From JAKACA01 sp963735115 (GTDB lineage: Bacteria; Actinomycetota; Acidimicrobiia; Acidimicrobiales; Bog-793): a stretch of DNA of 64,000 nucleotides. The notes beneath the pieces are model-generated. The model saw only the letters and a program-made list of their open reading frames with translations. It made no database searches and was not told where the DNA came from. A program made the translations under genes and the position numbers. This document shows positions 50,753 through 60,359 of this stretch, piece after piece. Within the stretch, counting starts at the first letter, position 1; the number at the start of each line of letters is the position of its first letter. Where the stretch lies: contig CAVTJR010000002.1 of the NCBI GenBank assembly GCA_963735115.1, positions 434,001 to 498,000 on the forward strand, in the 5' to 3' direction.

Positions 50753-53107
50753 TCAGTAAGGCCAGGTCCAGTCACGGATCTCGGGCGGATCTTCGCCGAC
50801 GTCGCGGGTGTAACGACGACAGGCGAGACGGCGGTCGCTCATGTCCTGGCGCACGTGCCCCGCACGGGAGGCCAGCCCAGGGACGCGGTCGATGACGTCG
50901 ATGACGAGATGGAATCGATCGAGGTCGTTCAACATGACCATGTCGAAGGGCGTCGTCGTCGTGCCCTCTTCCTTGTAACCGCGCACATGCAGGTTGTCGT
51001 GGCCGTGTCGCCGGTACGTGAGGCGGTGGATGAGCCAGGGGTAACCGTGGTAGGCGAAGATGACCGGGCGGTCGGTGGTGAACATGGCGTCGAATTCCGC
51101 CTCCGGCATTCCGTGGGGATGCTCGCTTTGCGGTTGCAAGCGCATGAGGTCGACGACGTTCACGACCCGGACGGCGAGATCGGAGAGGTGCTGGCGAATG
51201 AGGTCGACCGCCGCCAACGTCTCCAGGGTGGGCACGTCGCCACAGCAGGCGAGCACGACGTCAGGCTCGCCGTCCCCGTCGTTGCTCGCCCACTCGAAGA
51301 TGCCGGCGCCCCGGGTGCAGTGGACGACGGCGTCATCGATCGGCAGCCAGCTCAGCTCCGGTTGTTTCCCGGCGACGATGACGTTCACGTAGTTCTTCGA
51401 TCGCAAGCAGTGGTCGGCGACCGAGAGCAGGCAGTTGGCGTCGGGCGGGAGGTAGACGCGGATCACTTCGGCCTTCTTGTTGACGACGTGATCGATGAAA
51501 CCGGGGTCCTGATGGGAGAAGCCGTTGTTGTCCTGGCGCCACACGTGCGATGACAGCAGGTAGTTGAGCGAGGCGATCGGGCGCCGCCAGCCGATGTCCC
51601 GGGTGACTTTCAGCCACTTGGCGTGCTGGTTGAACATTGAGTCGACGATGTGGGTGAAGGCCTCGTAGCAGTTGAACAGACCGTGGCGACCGGTGAGGAG
51701 ATAGCCCTCCAGCCAGCCTTGGCAGAGGTGCTCGGAGAGCACCTCCATCACCCTCCCGTCGGGGGCGAGGTGATCGTCGCCGGGCAGCCGCTCGGCCTCC
51801 CAGGCTCGGTTGGTCACCTCGAAGACGTCGCCCAACCGGTTCGAGACCGTCTCGTCCGGGCCGAAGAGCCGGAACCGATCAGGGTTGGCGGCGATCACGT
51901 CGCGTACGAAAGCCCCGAGCACCTTCGTCGCCTCGGCGAGCGTCGTGCCGGGAGACGGGACAGACGCTGCGTAGTCGCGGAAGTCCGGCAGCTCGAGGTC
52001 GTGAAGCAGGAGCCCCCCGTTGGCGTGCGGGTTGGCGCTCATGCGCCGGTGATCTCTCGGGGCGAGCTGGGCGAGCTCGTCGACGAGGGTGCCGTTCTCG
52101 TCGAACAGCTCGTCGGGACGGTAGCTGCGCATCCACGCTTCGAGCATGGCAAGGTGCTCGGGGTTCGTGCGCACCTCCGCCAGTGGCACCTGATGGGACC
52201 GCCAGGTGCCTTCGACCGGTAGTCCGTCGACCTCCTTCGGTCCTGTCCAACCCTTCGGGCTTCGCAACACGATCATCGGCCAACGCGGACGGTCGGTCCG
52301 CGCGCCTTGCCGGGCGGCGTGCTGGATGCCTCCGATCTCCTCCACAACGGCGTCAAGGGTCGCCGCCATCTGCTCGTGCATCGTCGCCGGTTCGCTCCCC
52401 GCGACCACGTGCACCCGGTAGCCGTACCCCTCGAAGAGGGCGAGGAGCTCTTCGTCGGGAATGCGCGCGAGCACCGTCGGATTGGCGATCTTGTAGCCGT
52501 TCAAGTGGAGGACGGGCAGCACGGCGCCGTCCTGTGCCGGGTCGAGGAACTTGTTGGCGTGCCAGCTCGTCGCGAGCGGTCCGGTTTCCGCCTCCCCGTC
52601 TCCGACCACGCAACACGCGAGGAGGTCGGGGTTGTCGAAAGCCGCCCCATAGGCGTGGGCGAGGCAGTAGCCGAGCTCACCACCCTCGTTGATCGAGCCC
52701 GGCGTCTCGGGCGCCGCATGACTCGGGATACCGCCGGGAAACGAGAACTGGCGAAAGAGCCGGCGAAGGCCGATCTCGTCGCGGCTGATGTGGGGATACA
52801 GCTCCGAGTAGGTGCCTTCGAGGTAGGTGTTGGCCACCACTCCGGGCCCTCCGTGGCCGGGTCCGGTGACGAAGATGGCGTTCAGATCCCACGCCCGGAT
52901 CGCCCGGTTCAGATGGGCGTAGACGAAGTTCAGCCCGGGCGTAGTCCCCCAGTGACCGAGCAGGCGGGGTTTGATGTGCTCGGGACGCAGCTGCGTAGTC
53001 AGCAAGGGGTTGTCGAGCAGGTAGATCTGGCCGACTGACAGGTAGTTCGCCGCCCGCCAGTAGGCGTCGAGAAGGCGCAGGTCCTCCTTCGACAAGCGCT
53101 GAGTCAT
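50753..53107 (-). CDS. xfp: Phosphoketolase (xylulose-5-phosphate / fructose-6-phosphate)
   Basis: Thiamine-dependent enzyme of 784 residues giving acetyl phosphate from sugar phosphates. Family features are DAYWRAANYLSVGQIYL, GHWGTTPGLNFVYAHLNR, VTGPGHGGPG, SINEGGELGY, the TPP motif VVGDGEAETGP, and late SSHVWRQDNNGFSHQDPGF. ATG 53107 has GGAG six bases upstream and gives the usual short N-terminus; in-frame starts at 53149 and 53155 are alternatives. First gene of the xfp-ackA operon. Confidence 0.95.
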   Translation of the reverse strand: MTQRLSKEDLRLLDAYWRAANYLSVGQIYLLDNPLLTTQLRPEHIKPRLLGHWGTTPGLNFVYAHLNRAIRAWDLNAIFVTGPGHGGPGVVANTYLEGTYSELYPHISRDEIGLRRLFRQFSFPGGIPSHAAPETPGSINEGGELGYCLAHAYGAAFDNPDLLACCVVGDGEAETGPLATSWHANKFLDPAQDGAVLPVLHLNGYKIANPTVLARIPDEELLALFEGYGYRVHVVAGSEPATMHEQMAATLDAVVEEIGGIQHAARQGARTDRPRWPMIVLRSPKGWTGPKEVDGLPVEGTWRSHQVPLAEVRTNPEHLAMLEAWMRSYRPDELFDENGTLVDELAQLAPRDHRRMSANPHANGGLLLHDLELPDFRDYAASVPSPGTTLAEATKVLGAFVRDVIAANPDRFRLFGPDETVSNRLGDVFEVTNRAWEAERLPGDDHLAPDGRVMEVLSEHLCQGWLEGYLLTGRHGLFNCYEAFTHIVDSMFNQHAKWLKVTRDIGWRRPIASLNYLLSSHVWRQDNNGFSHQDPGFIDHVVNKKAEVIRVYLPPDANCLLSVADHCLRSKNYVNVIVAGKQPELSWLPIDDAVVHCTRGAGIFEWASNDGDGEPDVVLACCGDVPTLETLAAVDLIRQHLSDLAVRVVNVVDLMRLQPQSEHPHGMPEAEFDAMFTTDRPVIFAYHGYPWLIHRLTYRRHGHDNLHVRGYKEEGTTTTPFDMVMLNDLDRFHLVIDVIDRVPGLASRAGHVRQDMSDRRLACRRYTRDVGEDPPEIRDWTWPY

Positions 53108-53162
53108 CTTCGTCTCCGTCGCGTCACCCTCACGGTCTACACGGCCCATCGGCACCCCTGCC

Positions 53163-53196
53163 CTCGATGATCGAGTTGAATGGCTTCGTTTGCCAA
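53163..53196 (-). promoter_or_regulatory. Candidate xfp-ackA promoter with palindromic operator
   Basis: On the minus strand TTGGCA (53191-53196) is 18 bases from GATCAT (53167-53172). A perfect palindrome CTCGAT-G-ATCGAG at 53163-53175 overlays the -10 box, as an operator would. GTTGAAT also occurs as direct repeats at 53175-53181 and 53214-53220. Confidence 0.45.
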
Positions 53197-53326
53197 AAGT
53201 TCACCTGCTCGTCGTTGAATCGACGCGCTAGTGACGGCACGGCGCCACATTGCTCAAGGCTCCCCGGCTCGCGGCCGACAACTACAAAGGAAGGAATCCG
53301 CAGCACCTGATCTCGGCGGAGGGCGC

Positions 53327-54598
53327 GTGGCGCTGGAAGCAGCGATGAAGAGGATACGGGGCCTGCTCGGCCTCGAGCAGGGTCGGGTCGGGCTCGACCG
53401 TGTCGTCGAGCTTGCTCACCGGCACCTCGGACTCGACGTCGTCTGCATAGCCGAGTTGACCGGCGGTATGCAGCGGTTCCGGGCGGTGGCGGGAGACGCT
53501 GCCTCCTTCAACGTCGCACTCGGCGCAGAACAGGCGACGGACGCGACCTACAGCCGGCTGCTCGTGGCGGGCGAGATCGCCGCCGTCATACCCGACACCT
53601 CGGCAGATCCCCACGTGGCTGAGCTGCGGGTGACGGCGGAGGCCGCCATAGGTGCCTACATCGGCGTGCCGCTCCGGCTCTCTGACGGAACCCTCTACGG
53701 GACGCTCTGCGGCATGGACCACGAACCTGATCACACGCTGGGGGAGCGCGACGTTCGGTTCATGACGATGCTCGCCGAGCTCATCGTCTATGACCTCGAT
53801 GAACAGCGCCGGCTCGAGCAGCTCCGCCTCGACCTCGTGAACCTGATCGATACGGAACGGGTCGACGTCGCCTGCCAGCCGATCATCGATCTTCGCGGCG
53901 GAGACTGCCTCGGTGTCGAGGCGCTGGCCCGCTTTCCCGAACCGTTCGGCCGGCCCGATCAGACCTTCGCCGACGCCGAGGACGTCGGCCTCGGCCTCGA
54001 GCTCGAGAGATTGGCGATCCGCCAGGCGTGGAAGATCCTGCCGTGGCTCCGGCCCGAGCAGTTCCTGGCGATCAACGTGAGCCCGAGCGCGTTGTTGGAG
54101 CTGGCGACACGGGCCCACAAGCGCAACGACCTCCCGCTGGCGAGCCTCGTCGTAGAGATCACCGAGCAGTCGATCGTCCATTCATACGCCGACCTGAGGA
54201 ACGTGCTGGCCCCGCTGCGCCGCGACGGGCTGCGCATCGCCATCGACGATGCCGGCGCCGGATACGCCTCGTTCCACCACATCGTGGAGCTACGCCCGGA
54301 CTTCATCAAGGTGGACCGGTCGCTCGTGGACGGGCTCGCCGACGATCACGCTCGCCGAGTCGCCGTGAGCGCATTCATCCTGCTGTCCTTGGACCTCGAG
54401 GCGACGGTCGTGGCCGAAGGAGTGGAGAGCCCTCGCGACCTCGTGGCCCTGTGCGACCTCGGCGTGCAGGCGGCGCAGGGGTACCTGCTCGGCAGGCCGA
54501 GCACGAGCCGGGACGATCTCACCGCATGGACAGGGTCACCGCCGGCGCAAGCCGGCGGGCGCCCCCGCAAGACGAACCAGCAAGCCAGGACTGGCTGA
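53327..54598 (+). CDS. GAF-EAL cyclic di-GMP phosphodiesterase
   Basis: A 423-residue soluble protein. Residues about 20-165 form a GAF sensor (LDRVVELAHRHLGLDVVCIAEL and GAYIGVPLRLSDGTLYGTLC). The EAL domain spans about 175-405 with the full active-site set: GVEALARF, NVSPSAL, VEITEQS, IDDAGAGYAS, KVDRSL, VAEGVES and QGYLLGRP. There is no GGDEF domain, so it should only degrade cyclic di-GMP. GTG 53327 has GGAGG five bases upstream; ATG 53345 is an alternative. It diverges from xfp. Confidence 0.88.
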   Translation: MALEAAMKRIRGLLGLEQGRVGLDRVVELAHRHLGLDVVCIAELTGGMQRFRAVAGDAASFNVALGAEQATDATYSRLLVAGEIAAVIPDTSADPHVAELRVTAEAAIGAYIGVPLRLSDGTLYGTLCGMDHEPDHTLGERDVRFMTMLAELIVYDLDEQRRLEQLRLDLVNLIDTERVDVACQPIIDLRGGDCLGVEALARFPEPFGRPDQTFADAEDVGLGLELERLAIRQAWKILPWLRPEQFLAINVSPSALLELATRAHKRNDLPLASLVVEITEQSIVHSYADLRNVLAPLRRDGLRIAIDDAGAGYASFHHIVELRPDFIKVDRSLVDGLADDHARRVAVSAFILLSLDLEATVVAEGVESPRDLVALCDLGVQAAQGYLLGRPSTSRDDLTAWTGSPPAQAGGRPRKTNQQARTG

Positions 54599-54628
54599 GG
54601 TGGTTGGGGCGCAGCCGTTCGGGGCCGA

Positions 54629-56053
54629 CTAGAGCTCAGCAGAACGGCCCTGAGCCGGGCAATGACGCGGCCACGGGCGAGCGGACTCGTACCGAGCAGC
54701 CGCCGCCAGCACGAGGTCCTCGCGAAACCGAGGCCCGATCACCTGGAGCCCCACGGGCAACCCATCGGCCGTCAGACCGGCGGGGACACTGACGGCGGGC
54801 AGGTTCACGAGGCTCGCCAGGAACCCGAGAACCACCGACATACCGGCATGCACTTCGACGCCGCCGATGTCGGTCGGCATGGGCCCTTCGGCCGCGAAGG
54901 GCGGCACGGAAGCCATCGGGGTCAGCAGCAGGTCGACGTCGTCGAACACCGTCGCCATCTGAGTGACGAGATCCCGGCGAGCGGACTCGACCCAGGCAGC
55001 CTCTGGCAGCCTGAGCTGGCTGAGATGCTCCCAAGCCGGCGCGTTGAGCGGGTCGAGCTCGTCGAGGCGGGTCTCCCAAAGCGTGCGGTCGATGCCGACG
55101 AACTTGTCGACTCCTTCCACGTAGGCATAGGTGAGCGTGTAGTCGGCAAGCACGACCGGCCGGTCGACGATGACAGCGCCGGTGGCGGCGGCGAGCGCCC
55201 GGGCGGCCTGCTCGCAGATGGCGGCCACCTCCTCGTCGACGACGGCGAACCCCAAGTCCCGCGACCATGCCACCCGCAGGCCGGACAGGTCGAGCCGCCC
55301 CGTCGCCTCCAGGTAGCTGCCCGGCGGCGACGGCAGGCACGTTCGATCACGGCCGTCAGGCCCGGCCATGACGTCCAACAGCAGGGCGGTGTCAGACACC
55401 GTGGTGGTGACACAGCCGACGACGGCGTTCTGGGCGAGGTGCGTGTCGCCGAAGGTGGGGATGCGCCCGTAGGTCGCCCGAAGTCCGACCAGGCCGGTGA
55501 AGGCGGCCGGCGTGCGGATGGAGCCACCCCCATCGCTGGCGGTGCAGAACGGGACCATGCCCGAGGACACGGCCGCACTCGAGCCGCCGCTCGATCCGCC
55601 CGGCGTGCGACTGAGATCCCACGGGTTGCGGGTCACGCCGAGCAATGGACTGGCGGTGTAGGCCCACGCCCCGAACTCCGGTGCGGCCGTCTTGCCGATC
55701 GGGATGGCACCGGCCGCCCGCAGCCGTGCGACATGGATCGAGTCGAAGGTCTTGGCCGGACCGTCGGCGAACCATCGCGACCCCCGTGTCGTCGGCATGC
55801 CGGCGCAGTCCTCGAGGTCCTTCACGCCGAACGGCACCCCGGCCAGTGGGCCGAGCTCCTGGGTCCCCGCCAGCACGGCGGCGTCGACGGCCGCAGCGGC
55901 CGCCAGGGCGCCTTCGGCGTCGAGATGAACGAACGCCCTCAGTTCACCGTCGACAGCAGCCACACGATCGAGGCACCGGCGGGTGAGGCTCTCGGCCGAC
56001 TCCTCGCCGTTGCGGATCCGGTGCGCAGCCTCGACGACCGACGGCATGTCCAT
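54629..56053 (-). CDS. Amidase (amidase signature family)
   Basis: A 474-residue Ser-cisSer-Lys hydrolase. The catalytic Lys is in GVKDLEDCAG near residue 77, and the glycine/serine stretch RTPGGSSGGSSAAV with the cis-Ser is near 155. The nucleophile Ser is in SDGGGSIRTPAA. The length and LPVGLQVIGPRFRED near the C-terminus fit the family. Substrates range from amides to amino-acid derivatives; nothing nearby selects one, and no GatB or GatC partner is present. ATG 56053 is the likely start; it diverges from the TetR gene. Confidence 0.9.
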   Translation of the reverse strand: MDMPSVVEAAHRIRNGEESAESLTRRCLDRVAAVDGELRAFVHLDAEGALAAAAAVDAAVLAGTQELGPLAGVPFGVKDLEDCAGMPTTRGSRWFADGPAKTFDSIHVARLRAAGAIPIGKTAAPEFGAWAYTASPLLGVTRNPWDLSRTPGGSSGGSSAAVSSGMVPFCTASDGGGSIRTPAAFTGLVGLRATYGRIPTFGDTHLAQNAVVGCVTTTVSDTALLLDVMAGPDGRDRTCLPSPPGSYLEATGRLDLSGLRVAWSRDLGFAVVDEEVAAICEQAARALAAATGAVIVDRPVVLADYTLTYAYVEGVDKFVGIDRTLWETRLDELDPLNAPAWEHLSQLRLPEAAWVESARRDLVTQMATVFDDVDLLLTPMASVPPFAAEGPMPTDIGGVEVHAGMSVVLGFLASLVNLPAVSVPAGLTADGLPVGLQVIGPRFREDLVLAAAARYESARPWPRHCPAQGRSAEL

Positions 56054-56135
56054 GGCGCTTAGCTTGTCGCAGTCAGCACCCCCGCGCCGGTTCGTCGCTC
56101 GCCGCCGGTCGCCTCACGCGAATCCAGCGCCGTGC

Positions 56136-56159
56136 TTGCATTCCATGCAATGTTATAGT
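56136..56159 (+). promoter_or_regulatory. TetR-type operator and -10 box upstream of the regulator
   Basis: TTGCAT-TCC-ATGCAA (56136-56150) is a perfect inverted repeat. It is followed by TATAGT (56154-56159), nine bases before ATG 56169. The palindrome fills the spacer of the promoter, so binding would block it. No ribosome site precedes the ATG, suggesting a leaderless message. Confidence 0.6.
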
Positions 56160-56168
56160 GACGGCAAG

Positions 56169-56909
56169 ATGGTCCTCTCTGAGCAGAAGCCTCCGGCAGC
56201 AGCCGACCTGACGAACATGACGGCGATCTGCCCGAACCCGACGCCTGGCGTGGGTCGGCGCGACCGCAAGAAGCTGGCGACCCGACAGGCCCTGCGCAAC
56301 GCCGCCTTACAACTCGTGGCGGAGCGGGGTTTCGCCAATGTGACGGTGGAGGACATCGCTGAAGCAGCTGACGTCGCCACGAGGACGTTTTTCAATTACT
56401 TCCCCACGAAGGAGTCCGCTGTCATCGGCGCTCATCCTGAGCGGGTCGAGCAGATGCGCGTGAGCTTGCTCGCACGACCCGTGCGAGAGTCGTCTCTCAA
56501 GGCATTGGGCTCGGTACTCGTGGAGTACGCCGGCAGGATCGACGAGGAGTTCGACGATCTCGGGGAGGGCAAAGAGGCTTGGTTCCAACGGTTCAGTGCC
56601 GCTCGAGAGGATCCCGACCTGCTCGGGGCTTACACCGCCCACATGGCCGAGGTGGAGCAGGCCCTCGTAGCCGCCATGGCGGAGCGCCTTGGCACGGACC
56701 CCTACCACGATCCCTACCCCGCTCTCGTGGTCGCCACGGCGCTCGCCGCCACCCGCGTGGCGGCTCTCTACTGGAGCGCCAACGGCGGTGTGGGCCCGCT
56801 CGCCCGCCTGACGTCGGCCGCCATCGACAGCCTCGCCAAAGGGCTCGTCCATGAGAGGCCAGCCATCTCGAATCGAGCAACTCCAAGCGAAGTGAGCAGG
56901 AAACGATGA
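56169..56909 (+). CDS. TetR-family transcriptional regulator
   Basis: A 246-residue repressor-type protein. The DNA-binding domain lies at about residues 33-83: TRQALRNAALQLVAERGFANVTVEDIAEAADVATRTFFNYFPTKE, with the usual FFNYFPTKES recognition end. The ligand domain follows. ATG 56169 is fixed by the promoter spacing; ATG 56217 is an alternative. Its stop overlaps the MFS start as ATGA, so it controls its own operon through the palindrome upstream. The ligand is likely a pump substrate. Confidence 0.9.
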   Translation: MVLSEQKPPAAADLTNMTAICPNPTPGVGRRDRKKLATRQALRNAALQLVAERGFANVTVEDIAEAADVATRTFFNYFPTKESAVIGAHPERVEQMRVSLLARPVRESSLKALGSVLVEYAGRIDEEFDDLGEGKEAWFQRFSAAREDPDLLGAYTAHMAEVEQALVAAMAERLGTDPYHDPYPALVVATALAATRVAALYWSANGGVGPLARLTSAAIDSLAKGLVHERPAISNRATPSEVSRKR

Positions 56910-58552
56910 AGGACTCTCCCAGCGAAGTGACCGACGGGGCACCCATCCCCAACCTGAGCCATCGCCGTGTGCTCGTCATCATCGGCGCCTTAATGCTGGG
57001 GATGTTCCTGGCGGCGCTCGACCAGACGATCGTCTCGACGGCGCTCCCGACGATCGTGGCGGACCTCCACGGCGCCTCGCACCTCTCGTGGGTCGTCGTC
57101 GCCTATCTGCTGGCAGCGACCGTCTCGACCCCGCTGTGGGGGAAGCTCGGCGACCAGTACGGGCGGAAGGTCTTCTTCCAGGCGGCCATCGTGATCTTTC
57201 TCGGTGGCTCTATCTGTTCGGGCCTCAGTCACAGCATGATCGAGCTCATCGCCTTTCGGGCTGTGCAGGGTCTCGGTGGCGGTGGGCTGATGGTCGGTAC
57301 GCAGGCGATCGTCGGTGACGTCGTCTCCCCCCGCGATCGCGGCCGCTACCAGGGGCTCTTCGGTGCGGTGTTCGGCGTCGCGAGCATCGCTGGCCCCCTG
57401 CTCGGTGGGGTCTTCGTCGAGCAGCTCTCGTGGCGCTGGATCTTCTACATCAACATCCCCATCGGCGCAGTCGCACTCGCCGTCATCGCCATCCAGGTCC
57501 CCGGCCATCTCCGCAGGATCCACCACGTCATCGACTATCTCGGGACGACCGTGCTCGTGCTCGGGGCGAGTGCCCTCGTGCTCTTCACCAGCCTCGGCGG
57601 CACCACCTATGCATGGGGATCACCGACGATCATCGCCCTCGGTGTCGTCGGCGCCGTGCTCGTCGGGATCTTCGCTGTCGTCGAGCGGCGTGCGACCGAG
57701 CCGGTGCTGCCGCTCCACCTGTTCTCCAACCGGACGTTCTCGGTCGCGAACGTCGTCGGCTTCATCGTCGGTTTTGCGATGTTCGGCGCCATCACGTACC
57801 TGCCGGCCTTCTTCCAGATCGTGCGGGGAGAGTCGCCCACGATCTCGGGGCTGCAGCTGTTGCCCCTCATGGTCGGAATGCTCGTCGTCTCGATCGGCTC
57901 AGGACAGATCATCAGTCGAACCGGCCGCTACCGCGCCTTCCCGATCATCGGAACCGCCCTCATCACGATCGGCCTCTTGCTCCTGTCACGCATGGGAGTC
58001 GGCACGAGCTCGACCCTGACGGCGCTCTACATGCTCGTCCTCGGCATGGGCCTCGGCGCCGTGATGCAGGTGCTCGTGCTCATCGTCCAGAACGCCGTCC
58101 CGTACTCCGAGCTCGGGGTCGCCACCTCGGGGGCGACGTTCTTCCGATCCATCGGGGGCTCATTCGGCGCCGCCATCTTCGGCGCCATCTTCTCGAACGT
58201 GCTCGTCGGCAACCTGGTGAGGCAACTCCACGGTGCCAGGCTGCCGGGCGGCCTCACGACGGCCGATATCACGCCGGCCAGCCTCGCCACGCTCTCGGCG
58301 GCCGCTCGTCATGGCCTCGTCGCCGCCTATGCCGAGTCGATCCAGACCGTGTTCGTGATCGCGGCGCCCATCGGTCTCATCGCCTTCGCGGCGGCGTGGC
58401 TCATCCCTCACGTCGAGCTGCGACGAGCCGTGGGATCGTCGGCGAGCAGCCCGAACAACACGACGGGCGCCCGGGCGCCGTCACCCGGCGAGACGTCGCG
58501 CGAGCCGCTCTCGCCTGCAGCCACGCAAGCGACGTCGACCGAGCTCGCCTGA
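56906..58552 (+). CDS. MFS drug:H+ antiporter, DHA2 (14-span) family
   Basis: A 548-residue efflux pump with about 14 membrane spans. Motifs are LDQTIVSTALPTIVADL in span 1, motif A-type GKLGDQYGRKVFF, and motif C-type GPLLGGVFVEQLSWRWIFYINIP, all typical of EmrB/QacA transporters. The C-terminal 40 residues are a Ser/Thr/Pro tail. It is coupled to the TetR gene. A proton-driven multidrug exporter is the likely role; the substrate is unknown. Confidence 0.92.
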   Translation: MKDSPSEVTDGAPIPNLSHRRVLVIIGALMLGMFLAALDQTIVSTALPTIVADLHGASHLSWVVVAYLLAATVSTPLWGKLGDQYGRKVFFQAAIVIFLGGSICSGLSHSMIELIAFRAVQGLGGGGLMVGTQAIVGDVVSPRDRGRYQGLFGAVFGVASIAGPLLGGVFVEQLSWRWIFYINIPIGAVALAVIAIQVPGHLRRIHHVIDYLGTTVLVLGASALVLFTSLGGTTYAWGSPTIIALGVVGAVLVGIFAVVERRATEPVLPLHLFSNRTFSVANVVGFIVGFAMFGAITYLPAFFQIVRGESPTISGLQLLPLMVGMLVVSIGSGQIISRTGRYRAFPIIGTALITIGLLLLSRMGVGTSSTLTALYMLVLGMGLGAVMQVLVLIVQNAVPYSELGVATSGATFFRSIGGSFGAAIFGAIFSNVLVGNLVRQLHGARLPGGLTTADITPASLATLSAAARHGLVAAYAESIQTVFVIAAPIGLIAFAAAWLIPHVELRRAVGSSASSPNNTTGARAPSPGETSREPLSPAATQATSTELA

Positions 58553-58625
58553 CCCTCACTGTGATCGATCCGGCGGGCCGCCGCCACCGCTTCGGTGAGC
58601 GAGTGCGGCCGCGAGGCCTTCGGCC

Positions 58626-60359
58626 GTGCTGATACGCCTGCTGCGCACCTACCTGCGTCCATACACCCGTCAGGTCGCCCTCGTAGTCGCCCTCCTCGTG
58701 GCACAGACCGTAGGGAACCTCTACCTCCCCAACCTCAACGCCGACATCATCAACAACGGGGTTGTCGACGGGAACCTCCACTACATCTTGACAACAGGTG
58801 GGGTCATGCTGGCCATCACCCTCGTCTTGGGAGTCGTCGCCATCGTGGCGGTCTACTGGGCGTCGCGGGTGGCGATGGGGGCGGGCGCCGACATACGCGG
58901 AGCGATCTTCACCCGCGTGCAGGCCTTCTCGGCCCATGAGATGAACCGCTTCGGCACGCCGTCGCTGATCACCCGCAACACCAACGACATCCAGCAGATC
59001 CAGCTGTTCCTGCAGATGGCGCTCACGCTCATGGTCATCGCCCCGATCATGAGCGTCGGGGGCGTGATCCTCGCCATCAAGGAGGGCGCCGCCCTGTCGC
59101 CCTTGCTGGCCGTCGCCGTGCCCGTCATGGCCGTGTTCATCGGCGTCGTGCTCGTCACGGTCGTGCCGCAGTTCCGGTCCATGCAGGCCAGGCTCGACCG
59201 CATCAACCAAGTGCTGCGCGAGCAGATCACCGGGGTCAGGGTGATCCGCGCCTTTGTCCGCGGCCGGTCCGAGGGCGAGCGTTTCAGCCAGGCGAACGCC
59301 GACCTCACCGCAACCGCACTGCGGGTGAACCGTATCTTCGCCCTCGCCCTGCCCGCCCTGATGGCGATCCTGAACCTGTCGAGCGTCGCCGTCCTCTGGT
59401 TCGGCGGACGTTTCGTGAGCGAGGGATCGATGCCGATCGGCAACCTCACGGCGTTTCTCACCTACATCCTGCAGATCCTGATGGCCGTGATGATGGCAGT
59501 GATGATGGCAATCCTGCTTCCCCGCGCCGTCGCCAGTGCGGAGCGTGTCGAGGAGGTGCTTGACACCGTGCCGGCCACCGTCGACCCGCTACGACCGATT
59601 CGGCCCTCGCAGGTGAGCGGCCTCGTCCAGTTCGAGAACGTCACCTTCGGGTACCCCGGCAGCGAGCGTCCCGTCCTCGAGGGGCTCTCATTCACCCTGC
59701 GGCCGGGCGAGACGAGCGCCATCATCGGAGGGACGGGCAGCGGCAAGACGACACTGCTCAACCTCATCCCGCGATTCTTCGACGCCACGGGCGGCAGGGT
59801 GCTCGTCAACGGCGTGGACGTGCGCAACCAGGAACAGGAAGAGCTATGGGGCTCGATTGGGCTCGTGCCGCAGGCAGCGTTCCTGTTCAGTGGGACCGTC
59901 GCCAGCAACCTGCGGTTTGGCAAGCCGGAGGCGACGGACGCCGAGTTGTGGCATGCCCTCGAGATCGCTCAGGCTCGCGACTTCGTGGCTGCCATGCCTG
60001 GGGATCTGGCGGCGCCGATCGACCAGGGCGGCACCAACGTCTCCGGGGGTCAGCGTCAGCGGCTGTCGATCGCCCGGGCGCTGGTGAAGCAGCCCCGCGT
60101 GTACCTGTTCGACGATTGTTTCTCGGCGCTCGACGCTTCGACCGATGCCCGGCTGCGTGCCGCCCTCAAAGTCGGGACGCACGACGCCGCCGTCGTCATC
60201 GTGGCGCAGCGCGTGAGCACGATCATGCACGCCGACCGGATCATCGTGCTCGACGACGGACGGATCGCCGGGATGGGCACGCATGAGGAGCTACTTGCGA
60301 GCAGCCATCCCTATCGTGAGATCGTCGTCTCCCAGCTGGGGGAGGATGCTGCCGCATGA
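58626..60359 (+). CDS. ABC exporter half-transporter, degenerate ATPase subunit
   Basis: A 577-residue type IV exporter half with six spans in the first 310 residues. The ATPase has Walker A GGTGSGKTT, Q-loop LVPQAAFLF and signature NVSGGQRQRLSIARAL. Walker B ends FDDCFSALD, so the catalytic Glu is Asp, and the switch His is Gln (VAQRVSTI). These changes define the degenerate site of heterodimeric exporters such as TM287/288. GTG 58626 is the start. The stop overlaps the partner gene as ATGA. Confidence 0.92.
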   Translation: MLIRLLRTYLRPYTRQVALVVALLVAQTVGNLYLPNLNADIINNGVVDGNLHYILTTGGVMLAITLVLGVVAIVAVYWASRVAMGAGADIRGAIFTRVQAFSAHEMNRFGTPSLITRNTNDIQQIQLFLQMALTLMVIAPIMSVGGVILAIKEGAALSPLLAVAVPVMAVFIGVVLVTVVPQFRSMQARLDRINQVLREQITGVRVIRAFVRGRSEGERFSQANADLTATALRVNRIFALALPALMAILNLSSVAVLWFGGRFVSEGSMPIGNLTAFLTYILQILMAVMMAVMMAILLPRAVASAERVEEVLDTVPATVDPLRPIRPSQVSGLVQFENVTFGYPGSERPVLEGLSFTLRPGETSAIIGGTGSGKTTLLNLIPRFFDATGGRVLVNGVDVRNQEQEELWGSIGLVPQAAFLFSGTVASNLRFGKPEATDAELWHALEIAQARDFVAAMPGDLAAPIDQGGTNVSGGQRQRLSIARALVKQPRVYLFDDCFSALDASTDARLRAALKVGTHDAAVVIVAQRVSTIMHADRIIVLDDGRIAGMGTHEELLASSHPYREIVVSQLGEDAAA

